A stretch of DNA of 11,216 bases from Bacillota bacterium. Its GTDB lineage: Bacteria; Bacillota; Clostridia; Christensenellales; CAG-138. The stretch is from assembly GCA_016288175.1 (NCBI GenBank), contig JAEEYN010000187.1, positions 1 through 11,216 of the forward strand, given 5' to 3'. The notes under the pieces are model-generated. The model was not told the DNA's origin. It was given only the letters and a program-made list of their open reading frames with translations, and did not search any database. Each line of letters starts with the position of its first letter. Position 1 is the stretch's first letter. The translations under genes were made by a program, and so were the position numbers. Below are positions 1 to 5,777 of this stretch, piece after piece.

Positions 1-1
1 G

Positions 2-1465
2 AACGGCGCGCTTCTGATCGTCAACTGCTCCGCAGGCAACGAGATCATCGGCAAAGCGGATTACAGAAAGCGCCTCGTCGCGGTACAGTCTTCGAAGACG
101 ACTTCCGCGTATCTCTATGTCAGCGCGGGCGAGGGCGAATCGACCTCCGACCTCGTCTTCTCCGGCCATGATTTTATCTATGAAAACGGAACTCTGCTCG
201 CCGAAAACAAGCCCTTTGAAAACGGCGGCGAGCTTCTTATAACAGAGATCGACCTCGGCAGGCTCCTCTACGAGCGCCGCAGGGTCAACAGCTTCCCGTC
301 GAGCTTCGACGATAAGCGGGTATGGTGCCTGAGCTGCGGCTATGTTCCGCGCCGCGATGAATACGAGGACGGCTACGGCGGCTATCCCGCCTGGGCGCCG
401 GAGAACAATGTGCTCCCCGAAACGAAGCTCACAAGGCATTTCGACCGCAACCCCTTCGTTCCGAAGGACGGAAACGAGATGACCGCCCGCGCGAGGGATA
501 TCCTGACCATCCAGGCGATGGGCCTCAAGCGCCGCATCGAGCAGGTTCGTGCTTCTTCCTGCCAGATCGGCATTTCCGGCGGTCTCGATTCGAGCCTTGC
601 GCTGCTCGTCTGCGCGGAAGCCGTCGACAGGCTCGGCTATGACCGCTCCTTCATCCACGCCGTGACTATGCCCTGCTTCGGCACAACGGCAAGAACGAAG
701 AGCAACGCCCTGCGCCTTTGCGAAGCTCTCGGCGTGCGCTGCGACACCGTCGACATCACGGAGACCGTACGCTCCAATTTCAGGGATATCGGCCACGACG
801 AAAGCGACCACAGCGTGACTTATGAAAACGTTCAGGCGCGCGTGCGTACGCTCGTCCTGATGAATTTTGCAAATAAGGAAAACGGTATGGTCATCGGCAC
901 CGGCGACCTTTCGGAGCTCGCGCTCGGCTGGGCGACCTATAACGGCGACCATATGAGCATGTACGGCGTCAACTGCGGCGTTCCGAAGACGCTGCTCAAG
1001 TATGTCGTCCGCTATTATGCCGACCATATCGGCAGCGAGGAAGTGAAGAAGGTGCTTTACGATATCCTCGATACGCCGATCTCGCCGGAGCTGCTGCCCC
1101 CGGACGAGGCGGGCAATATCACCCAGATCACGGAGGATGTTGTCGGTCCCTACGAACTGCACGATTTCTTCCTCTATTACGTCCTGCGCTGGGGCTATCC
1201 GCCCGCAAAGCTCTACAGGATCGCGAAGGAAGCGTTCCGCGGCAGCGAGTTTTCGGAGGAAGTGATCCTGAAGTGGCTCAAGAATTTCTACCGCCGCTTC
1301 TTCACCCAGCAGTTCAAGCGCAACTGTCTCCCCGACGGCCCGAAGGTCGGTTCCGTCTGCCTGTCCCCGAGGGGCGATTGGCGTATGCCGAGCGACGCGA
1401 CGAGCCGCATCTGGCTGGATGAACTCGAAGGGCTGAACAGGATCCATATCCTGCCGAAAGAATAA
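2..1465 (+). CDS. nadE: Glutamine-dependent NAD+ synthetase, C-terminal part (5' end outside the window)
   Basis: Catalyses the last step of NAD+ synthesis: ATP-dependent amidation of deamido-NAD+, using ammonia released from glutamine by an N-terminal nitrilase-type domain. The frame is open from base 2, giving 487 residues. The first 110 or so are the end of the glutaminase domain, including NCSAGNE and the AGEGEST segment, which resemble the long actinobacterial-type NadE. The synthetase domain follows, with the PP-loop SGGLDSS at fragment residues 192-198 (bases 575-595), the GTGDLSELALGW segment, and the C-terminal block QFKRNCLPDGPKVG with LSPRGDW. Long-type NadE proteins are about 640-680 residues, so roughly 150-190 N-terminal residues, including the glutaminase nucleophile, lie upstream. 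An ATG at 410 is internal to the domain order and is not the true start. The TAA is 34 bases before dnaX, so co-transcription is likely. Family assignment is firm. Confidence 0.95.
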   Translation, partial: NGALLIVNCSAGNEIIGKADYRKRLVAVQSSKTTSAYLYVSAGEGESTSDLVFSGHDFIYENGTLLAENKPFENGGELLITEIDLGRLLYERRRVNSFPSSFDDKRVWCLSCGYVPRRDEYEDGYGGYPAWAPENNVLPETKLTRHFDRNPFVPKDGNEMTARARDILTIQAMGLKRRIEQVRASSCQIGISGGLDSSLALLVCAEAVDRLGYDRSFIHAVTMPCFGTTARTKSNALRLCEALGVRCDTVDITETVRSNFRDIGHDESDHSVTYENVQARVRTLVLMNFANKENGMVIGTGDLSELALGWATYNGDHMSMYGVNCGVPKTLLKYVVRYYADHIGSEEVKKVLYDILDTPISPELLPPDEAGNITQITEDVVGPYELHDFFLYYVLRWGYPPAKLYRIAKEAFRGSEFSEEVILKWLKNFYRRFFTQQFKRNCLPDGPKVGSVCLSPRGDWRMPSDATSRIWLDELEGLNRIHILPKE

Positions 1466-1488
1466 TTCTAACCAATACGCATCGCCGC

Positions 1489-1495
1489 AAGGAGG
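1489..1495 (+). promoter_or_regulatory. Ribosome binding site of dnaX
   Basis: AAGGAGG, a full anti-16S match, sits 4 bases before the ATG at 1500. This is slightly close, but it is the only candidate and it fixes the dnaX start. Confidence 0.85.
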
Positions 1496-1499
1496 CGCC

Positions 1500-3092
1500 A
1501 TGGCATACAACGCACTCTACCGCAAATACCGTCCTTCCCGTTTTTCGGAGGTCGTGGGGCAGGAGCATATCACAGATGTGCTACGCAACCAGATCCGAAC
1601 GGGCAGGATCGCGCATGCCTATCTTTTCAGCGGGACCCGAGGGACCGGCAAAACGAGCACGGCGCGCATTTTCGCCCGCGCGGTCAACTGCCTGAACCCG
1701 AGGGACGGCGAACCCTGCGGCGAGTGCGAAGCCTGCAGGATCAATATCGCAGAAAGCATCGATATCGTCGAAATGGACGCCGCTTCGAACTCCCGCGTCG
1801 ACGAGATGCGGGCCCTCCTCGACAAAGCGGAGTTCGCTCCGATCCACCTTAAAACAAAGGTCTACATCATCGACGAGGCGCACATGCTTTCGAACAGCGC
1901 GGAGAACGCCCTCCTGAAAACGCTTGAGGAGCCCCCGGCGCACCTCGTCTTCATCCTTGCGACGACGGAGCCGCAGCAGCTCCCCGCAACGATCATCTCC
2001 CGCTGCCAGCGCTTCGATTTCCGCCGCCTGTCCGTCGGCGATCTTGCGAACACGACGCGGCGCATATTGAAGGACGTCGGCGCACAGATCGATGAGGACG
2101 GCCTTATGAGCATCGCACGCGCAGCGGACGGCGGGATGCGCGACTGCCTTTCGATCGCGGATCAGTGCCTTTCCTTCAGCGGGAACCATATCACGAAGGA
2201 AGACGTTCTGACCGTTCTCGGAAGCGTCGATCCGGATTTCATCTTCGATTTTTCGGATGCGATAATCCGTTCCGACGCCGCGAACGTGATGCGCGGGATC
2301 GAAAAAGTCGTTTCCGGCGGCCGTGATCTCGGCGTTTTTGTTCAGGATCTCACGAATCATTTCCGCTCGCTGCTCTTTGCGAAGGTCATGGGCCGATGCG
2401 CCGATATCCTCGACTGCACGGACGACACCATGCAGCGCTATCTCGACCAGGCGAAGACGGCGGGCAGGGCACGCCTCGAACGTGCGCTCGATGAGCTTAT
2501 GAAGCTTCAACCCGCTCTGAAATGGGTAATGCGGCCCCGCGTGCTGCTCGAAAGCACGCTGATGCGGCTTTGCCATCCCGGCGAGCAGACCGAAGTCACG
2601 GCGCTGATCGACCGCATCGAGGAGCTCGAAAGAAAGCTTGCGGAAGGCGAATTCACCGTTGCGGCCGCGCCTGCAGCACCAGCCGCCGAAAATCGGGAGG
2701 AACCGGAAAAAGCCGAAGCCGCGCCGAAAACGGAACCCGTTCCGCCCGTCGTGCCGGATACCTTCGAAGTTCCGGCGCCGACGCCGCAGGCGGAAGCAGT
2801 CTACCGTAAATTCATGGCGTCGATCACATCTGCGGATATTATGCTCGCGATGCAGCTGCAGCTTTCGGCGGCGCATTGGTGCGACAGCGAAAGCCTCTAT
2901 ATATGCTTTGACAAAACAAAACGTTCAAGCTATAATTACGCGCAGGAACCCGAAGTCCATTCAAGGCTTCGCCGTGCGGCGGCGCAGAGCATCGCACCGA
3001 TGACGGTCGAGCTCGTGCTGAAGGACGGAAGCGTGCGCGTAAGCGACAAAATACCGGAAGAAATCTACGGAGTTAAGATAACGGAGGAATAA
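1500..3092 (+). CDS. dnaX: DNA polymerase III subunit gamma/tau (clamp loader ATPase)
   Basis: The motor subunit of the clamp loader, which opens the beta sliding clamp and loads it on primed DNA at the replication fork. The 530 residues begin with the AAA+ core. Walker A GTRGTGKT is at 45-52 and four zinc-ligand cysteines are at C64, C73, C76 and C79. Walker B DEAH is at 125-128, sensor 1 is near T155-T156, the SRC motif with the arginine finger is at 167-169, and the sensor 2 arginine is R214 in GGMRD. A collar domain runs to about residue 370. An Ala/Pro/Glu-rich linker (about 385-435) leads to a C-terminal domain of the kind found in Firmicutes. The length is usual for clostridial DnaX. 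No A-rich slippery heptamer is visible, so I see no sign of a separately made gamma form. The gene is followed after 3 bases by hisS rather than by the common ybaB-recR pair. A perfect promoter is embedded near its 3' end. Confidence 0.96.
   Translation: MAYNALYRKYRPSRFSEVVGQEHITDVLRNQIRTGRIAHAYLFSGTRGTGKTSTARIFARAVNCLNPRDGEPCGECEACRINIAESIDIVEMDAASNSRVDEMRALLDKAEFAPIHLKTKVYIIDEAHMLSNSAENALLKTLEEPPAHLVFILATTEPQQLPATIISRCQRFDFRRLSVGDLANTTRRILKDVGAQIDEDGLMSIARAADGGMRDCLSIADQCLSFSGNHITKEDVLTVLGSVDPDFIFDFSDAIIRSDAANVMRGIEKVVSGGRDLGVFVQDLTNHFRSLLFAKVMGRCADILDCTDDTMQRYLDQAKTAGRARLERALDELMKLQPALKWVMRPRVLLESTLMRLCHPGEQTEVTALIDRIEELERKLAEGEFTVAAAPAAPAAENREEPEKAEAAPKTEPVPPVVPDTFEVPAPTPQAEAVYRKFMASITSADIMLAMQLQLSAAHWCDSESLYICFDKTKRSSYNYAQEPEVHSRLRRAAAQSIAPMTVELVLKDGSVRVSDKIPEEIYGVKITEE
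2908..2936 (+). promoter_or_regulatory. Consensus sigma-A promoter inside dnaX, facing hisS
   Basis: TTGACA (2908-2913) and TATAAT (2931-2936) are separated by exactly 17 bases, so both boxes and the spacing match the vegetative consensus without a mismatch. The predicted start is near 2943, giving an untranslated leader of about 150 bases before hisS. The site lies in the dnaX reading frame, in an AT-rich pocket of codons (aaa, aca, tca, aat) that differs from the GC-rich codons around it. Activity is inferred; the match itself is directly visible. Confidence 0.7.
3083..3087 (+). promoter_or_regulatory. Ribosome binding site of hisS, within the dnaX 3' end
   Basis: GGAGG lies inside the last codons of dnaX, 8 bases before the hisS ATG. 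Ribosomes terminating on dnaX therefore stop next to the hisS start, which favours translational coupling. Confidence 0.8.
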
Positions 3093-3095
3093 ACA

Positions 3096-4352
3096 ATGCA
3101 GATCCAGGCACCCAAAGGAACAAAGGACGTGCTGCCGCAGGACAGCTATAAATGGCAGTATGTCGAAGGCAAGATCCGAGAGCTCTGCCGCATCTACGGC
3201 ATCAGCGAGATCCGCACACCGGTGATCGAGCATACGGAGCTTTTCCTGCGCGGCGTCGGCGACACTACGGACATCGTGCAAAAGGAAATGTATACCTTCA
3301 AGGACAAGGGCGACCGCTCCATCACTTTGAAGCCGGAAGGAACGGCGGGCGTAGTGCGCGCGTTCCTCGAAAACAGGCTTTTCAACGAAACGATGCCGCA
3401 GAAGATGTTCTATCTCAATGCGCCCGTATTCCGCTATGAAAAGCCCCAGGCCGGCCGCCTCCGCGAACACCACCAGTTCGGCGTGGAGATCTTCGGCGCC
3501 GCTTCATATGAAACCGACGCAGAACTGATGCTCCTTGCACTGAACCTTCTGAAGGAGCTCGGCCTCGATGATCTCGCGCTGAAGATCAACAGCATCGGCT
3601 GCGAAAAATGCCGCAAGGAATACAATAAAGCCCTCTATGAGTACCTCAAGGACCATATCGATTCGATGTGCAAGACCTGCCAGGGCCGCTTCGAGCGCAA
3701 CCCGATGCGCATCATCGACTGCAAGGAAGAGCACTGCAAGGAGATCTGCAAAGGCGCACCCCGCACGATCGATTTCCTCTGCGACGACTGCCGCGCGCAT
3801 TTCGAGGGCCTCAAGCGCTGCCTCGATACCTGCGGCGTGAAGTACGAGGTGGACACCGATATCGTCCGCGGGCTCGATTACTATACCCGCACCGTTTTCG
3901 AGATCGTTTCCAACAACGTCGGCGCGCAGGGCACCGTCTGCGGCGGCGGAAGGTACAACAACCTTGTCGAAGAGCTCGGCGGACAGCCCCTTCCCGCGGT
4001 CGGCTTCGGCCTCGGCCTCGAAAGGCTGCTGCTCGTTATGGAGAATACGAAGGCCATCTTCCCGGATCCTCCGCGCGTCAAGGTCTGTTTTGCCGCAGTC
4101 GGCGATGAACCGAAGCTCAAAGCGTTCAGCCTTGTTCAGCAGCTGCGCGAGAACGGCGTCAGCGCCGAATTCGACCACATGGACAGGAGCATGAAAGCTC
4201 AGTTCAAATACGCCAACAAGCTCAATGCGGAATACACCGTCGTCATCGGCGATGATGAACTCCGCGACGGTTCCGTGAAGGTCAAAAACATGGCGGACGG
4301 CATCGAAAATATGGTAATGCTCGACGAGATCGTGGATTTCTTTACCGAATAA
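3096..4352 (+). CDS. hisS: Histidyl-tRNA synthetase
   Basis: Class II aminoacyl-tRNA synthetase that charges tRNA-His in the cytoplasm. The 418 residues are the usual length. The start reads APKGTKDVLP. Motif 2 is FRYEKPQAGRLREHHQFG, beginning at residue 112. The histidine-specific motif is R258 followed by GLDYYTRTVFE, and GGGRYNNLVEELGG then leads to motif 3 (GFGLGLERLLL). A Rossmann-like anticodon-binding domain fills the C-terminal 90 or so residues. The insertion domain carries 11 cysteines between residues 169 and 246 (C169, C172, C192, C195, C209, C214, C218, C229, C232, C242, C246), several as CxxC pairs, which suggests a bound metal. Clostridial HisRS proteins share part of this pattern as far as I recall. 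The gene starts 3 bases after dnaX and may also use the promoter at 2908-2936. No T-box leader is present. Confidence 0.97.
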   Translation: MQIQAPKGTKDVLPQDSYKWQYVEGKIRELCRIYGISEIRTPVIEHTELFLRGVGDTTDIVQKEMYTFKDKGDRSITLKPEGTAGVVRAFLENRLFNETMPQKMFYLNAPVFRYEKPQAGRLREHHQFGVEIFGAASYETDAELMLLALNLLKELGLDDLALKINSIGCEKCRKEYNKALYEYLKDHIDSMCKTCQGRFERNPMRIIDCKEEHCKEICKGAPRTIDFLCDDCRAHFEGLKRCLDTCGVKYEVDTDIVRGLDYYTRTVFEIVSNNVGAQGTVCGGGRYNNLVEELGGQPLPAVGFGLGLERLLLVMENTKAIFPDPPRVKVCFAAVGDEPKLKAFSLVQQLRENGVSAEFDHMDRSMKAQFKYANKLNAEYTVVIGDDELRDGSVKVKNMADGIENMVMLDEIVDFFTE

Positions 4353-4362
4353 TGGATTTTTC

Positions 4363-4394
4363 AGCCGCTCCCGGATTCGGGGGCAGCTTGTTTT
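4363..4394 (+). terminator. Probable intrinsic terminator or attenuator after hisS
   Basis: A 7-bp stem (4367-4373 with 4378-4384, one G-T pair) closes a four-base GATT loop. After one C-A mismatch, three more pairs (4363-4365 with 4386-4388) extend it. It is followed by TTGTTTT, an interrupted T tract, so termination is probably partial. It starts 11 bases after the hisS stop and ends 19 bases before the rseC start. Confidence 0.55.
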
Positions 4395-4400
4395 GAGATG

Positions 4401-4405
4401 GGAGG
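4401..4405 (+). promoter_or_regulatory. Ribosome binding site that decides the rseC start
   Basis: GGAGG lies 7 bases before the ATG at 4413 but directly after the in-frame ATG at 4398, which has no site of its own. This selects 4413 as the start. Confidence 0.8.
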
Positions 4406-4412
4406 ATACGCA

Positions 4413-4847
4413 ATGGACGGAGAACTGCGGACCATAGGCACTGTTACCGAACTGAATGGCGACACGGCGACGATCGTATTCAAACGCAGTAAAGCCTGCG
4501 GCGACTGCCATGCCTGCATTTCGTTCGGCTCCGATCAGGCGCAGACCGAGCTTAAGAATACCCTCGGCGCGAAGGTGGGGGACAGGGTCTCCGTTGAACT
4601 GCATTCCGGCAGCGTCATGAAGGCGAGCCTCATCATGTACGGCATTCCGATCGTCGCGCTGCTCGCCGGAGCGATCGCAGGAAGCTTTATCAGCAATCTT
4701 TTCACGGCAATACTCGGAATCAGCGCCGCCGCGCTCGCGCTGCTTGCGATCCGGCTTTTCGAGCCGAGATTAAAAAAACGCGGCGAATTCAACCCGGTCA
4801 TGATCGAGATCGTCGGGCACGCCGAAGAGAGCGGCGGGGAAGAATAA
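4413..4847 (+). CDS. rseC: RseC/MucC-family (SoxR-reducing system) membrane protein
   Basis: A small inner-membrane protein of the RseC/MucC family. In Enterobacteria RseC modulates the sigma-E pathway and acts with the Rsx complex that resets SoxR. The role in Firmicutes is not well defined and I do not assert one here. The 144-residue protein has an N-terminal beta-rich domain with a cysteine motif CGDCHAC (C29, C32, C35) that could hold a metal or act in redox. Next comes a segment on controlled charge and turn residues (GAKVGDRVSVEL), then two membrane helices at about residues 69-91 and 94-112. The short C-terminal tail is acidic. Start 4413 is preferred over 4398 because of the GGAGG placement. 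No rnf or rsx genes are in the window. The hairpin after hisS suggests only partial read-through from upstream, and no own promoter is evident. Confidence 0.8.
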   Translation: MDGELRTIGTVTELNGDTATIVFKRSKACGDCHACISFGSDQAQTELKNTLGAKVGDRVSVELHSGSVMKASLIMYGIPIVALLAGAIAGSFISNLFTAILGISAAALALLAIRLFEPRLKKRGEFNPVMIEIVGHAEESGGEE

Positions 4848-4863
4848 AGCCGAATAACGGACT

Positions 4864-4886
4864 GCGGCCGAAAGACCGCTTTTTTT
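4864..4886 (+). terminator. Intrinsic terminator after rseC
   Basis: Four GC pairs (GCGG 4864-4867 with CCGC 4876-4879), a C-A mismatch and a C-G pair close a GAAA tetraloop. Seven T residues (4880-4886) follow at once. It ends the nadE-dnaX-hisS-rseC block. Confidence 0.75.
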
Positions 4887-4901
4887 GTGCGCAAAAAAGC
4901 C

Positions 4902-4934
4902 GGGCGGCGGGGGAAAGGGCGGGGAAGAGCCGGG
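4902..4934 (+). other. G-run cluster with G-quadruplex potential
   Basis: Five runs of three to five G residues (4902-4904, 4909-4913, 4917-4919, 4921-4924, 4932-4934) are separated by loops of 4, 3, 1 and 7 bases. This satisfies the usual G3+N1-7 rule. It lies between the rseC terminator and the pot promoter. Whether it folds is not known. Confidence 0.45.
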
Positions 4935-4969
4935 CGAAAAACTCCGAAAAAAACATAATGATGTATATT

Positions 4970-5005
4970 ATCACCAAACTATTGACAAAGACCGACATTG
5001 GTGAT
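4970..5005. repeat. Perfect 8-bp inverted repeat flanking the -35 box
   Basis: ATCACCAA (4970-4977) and TTGGTGAT (4998-5005) are exact reverse complements separated by 20 bases, with arm centres 28 bp apart. The -35 box of the pot promoter lies between the arms, and the right arm touches the first base of the -10 box. The placement suits an operator for a second regulator, but no cognate protein can be named. Confidence 0.5.
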
Positions 5006-5010
5006 TTAAT
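4982..5010 (+). promoter_or_regulatory. Promoter of the regulator-potABCD operon
   Basis: TTGACA (4982-4987) is a perfect -35 box. After a 17-base spacer comes TTTAAT (5005-5010), one mismatch from TATAAT. The predicted start is near 5017, immediately before the first GTTTAG half-site at 5019. Confidence 0.8.
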
Positions 5011-5018
5011 ACGATAAA

Positions 5019-5136
5019 GTTTAGTAGTGTTAAACTGAATGTTTAGCGTTCGTGACCTCGAACGAAAGCAAAGCTAAACTTCCGGTTTAGCGCTTCAAAA
5101 CCGAGACCGCCCGGTCTGCCTAAACCCCGCGTTTAG
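5019..5136. promoter_or_regulatory. Operator array: seven alternating GTTTAG/CTAAAC half-sites
   Basis: Half-sites begin at 5019 (GTTTAG), 5030 (TTAAAC, one mismatch), 5041 (GTTTAG), 5074 (CTAAAC), 5085 (GTTTAG), 5120 (CTAAAC) and 5131 (GTTTAG). Orientation alternates without exception, and the steps are 11, 11, 33, 11, 35 and 11 bp. The array contains three palindromes of the form CTAAAC-N5-GTTTAG: 5030-5046 (imperfect), 5073-5091 (seven-base arms GCTAAAC and GTTTAGC) and 5120-5136. An 11-bp half-site step suits a dimeric lambda-repressor-like HTH. The adjacent XRE-cupin gene makes that protein the natural candidate. Sites lie just downstream of the predicted transcription start, which favours repression. 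The repeats are visible; the binding protein is inferred. Confidence 0.7.
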
Positions 5137-5159
5137 CAGGGCAAAACCATTTTTTCCGA

Positions 5160-5189
5160 CCCGCGCGGAACGTTTTTCTTCGCGCCGGG
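5160..5189 (+). other. Leader hairpin just upstream of the regulator's ribosome site
   Basis: CCCG and CGCG on the left (5160-5167) pair with CGCG and CGGG on the right (5181-5184 and 5186-5189), with one bulged base on each side. Two further A-T pairs close a loop of about eight bases containing five T residues. The stem ends five bases before AAAGGAG. It could tune translation or mRNA stability; function is inferred. Confidence 0.4.
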
Positions 5190-5193
5190 CCTC

Positions 5194-5200
5194 AAAGGAG
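5194..5200 (+). promoter_or_regulatory. Ribosome binding site of the XRE-cupin regulator gene
   Basis: AAAGGAG, 8 bases before the ATG at 5209. Confidence 0.8.
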
Positions 5201-5208
5201 AGGATCGA

Positions 5209-5754
5209 ATGATCGATATCGGAGCAAGAATCAAAGGACTGCGCCTTAAACTCGGCCTGACTCAGGAAGAGCTCGGCGCAAGGACGGAGCTTTCAAAGGG
5301 CTTCATTTCGCAGCTTGAAAGGAACCTCACTTCGCCCTCCATCGCGACCCTTGCCGACATCCTCGAAGCGCTCGGCACGGATCTCGCCTCGTTCTTCGCG
5401 GCAGGCGAAGCGAACGAGAAGGTCAACTTCACGCCGGACGATATGTTCGAAAAGACGGACGACGAGCTCGGCTCGTCGATCCTCTGGCTCGTTCCGAATG
5501 CCCAGAAGAACGCGCTCGAGCCGATCCTCGTAACGATCGCGCCCGGCGGAGCGACGCTTGAGGACGATCCCCATGAGGGGGAGGAGTTCGGCTATGTGCT
5601 TTCGGGGAGCGTCGTGCTCATCATCGGCGCAAGGAAACTGAAGCTCCACAAGGGCGACAGCTTCTGCTTCAAACCGACGGAGACGCATTACCTCGTCAAC
5701 GGCGCAAAGCGGGAAGCGAAGGTCATCTGGGTCTCGACCCCGCCTTCATTCTGA
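5209..5754 (+). CDS. XRE-family transcriptional regulator with C-terminal cupin sensor domain
   Basis: A 181-residue DNA-binding regulator with two domains, similar in layout to PuuR and related polyamine regulators. The N-terminal lambda-repressor-like helix-turn-helix spans about residues 5-63 and reads GLTQEELGARTELSKGFISQ followed by LERNLTSPSIATLADILEAL. A linker (about 64-100) leads to a small cupin barrel (about 102-178). The barrel contains the turns HEGEEFGYVLSGS and HKGDSFCFKPTETHYLVN, the usual places for ligand or metal contacts. It is the first gene of a unit with potABCD, 23 bases before potA. In other Firmicutes such a gene in front of pot genes is taken to be their polyamine-responsive regulator. 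I infer that it binds the half-site array in its own leader and so autoregulates. The ligand is not determined by the sequence. Confidence 0.9.
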   Translation: MIDIGARIKGLRLKLGLTQEELGARTELSKGFISQLERNLTSPSIATLADILEALGTDLASFFAAGEANEKVNFTPDDMFEKTDDELGSSILWLVPNAQKNALEPILVTIAPGGATLEDDPHEGEEFGYVLSGSVVLIIGARKLKLHKGDSFCFKPTETHYLVNGAKREAKVIWVSTPPSF

Positions 5755-5764
5755 TACAGTAAAC

Positions 5765-5770
5765 AAGGAG
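5765..5770 (+). promoter_or_regulatory. Ribosome binding site of potA
   Basis: AAGGAG, 7 bases before the ATG at 5778. Confidence 0.8.
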
Positions 5771-5777
5771 AACAGGA

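Larger units (their letters stand above)
4848..5208 (+). other. 361-bp intergenic control region of the pot operon
   Basis: No gene is seen here on either strand. From left to right it holds the rseC terminator (4864-4886), a G-run cluster (4902-4934), an AT-rich stretch, an inverted repeat (4970-5005) around a strong promoter (4982-5010), an array of GTTTAG/CTAAAC half-sites (5019-5136), a hairpin (5160-5189) and the ribosome site of the regulator gene (5194-5200). From the predicted start near 5017 the leader would be about 190 bases long. Confidence 0.8.

Noticed and set aside
26..46. Cysteine in NCSAGNE at the start of the NadE fragment as the glutaminase nucleophile
   Set aside because: In the long NadE family this segment lies after the catalytic cysteine motif. 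The nucleophile would lie upstream of the window.
2700..2715. Possible dnaX programmed frameshift site for a gamma form (GGAAAAAG)
   Set aside because: It is not an X-XXY-YYZ slippery heptamer in the gene's frame, and no stimulatory ribosome site or stem was evident.
1581..2876. Long open frame on the minus strand across dnaX (431 codons)
   Set aside because: It lies opposite a complete dnaX gene, has no recognisable domain and is the expected by-product of GC-rich third positions.
4398..4412. Upstream ATG at 4398 as the rseC start
   Set aside because: Its codons include the GGAGG that serves the ATG at 4413, and nothing upstream of 4398 resembles a ribosome site.
3504..4604. Long minus-strand open frame across hisS and the start of rseC
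   Set aside because: It has a composition rich in Ala, Asp, Val and His typical of an antisense shadow, and it crosses two real genes.
4960..4992. Divergent minus-strand promoter (TTGTCA with TAATAT)
   Set aside because: The spacer is only about 12-13 bases and no minus-strand gene lies downstream.
5019..5136. CRISPR-like or mobile-element repeats
   Set aside because: The repeated units are only six to seven bases, alternate in orientation and have no uniform spacers or direct repeats. An operator array explains them better.
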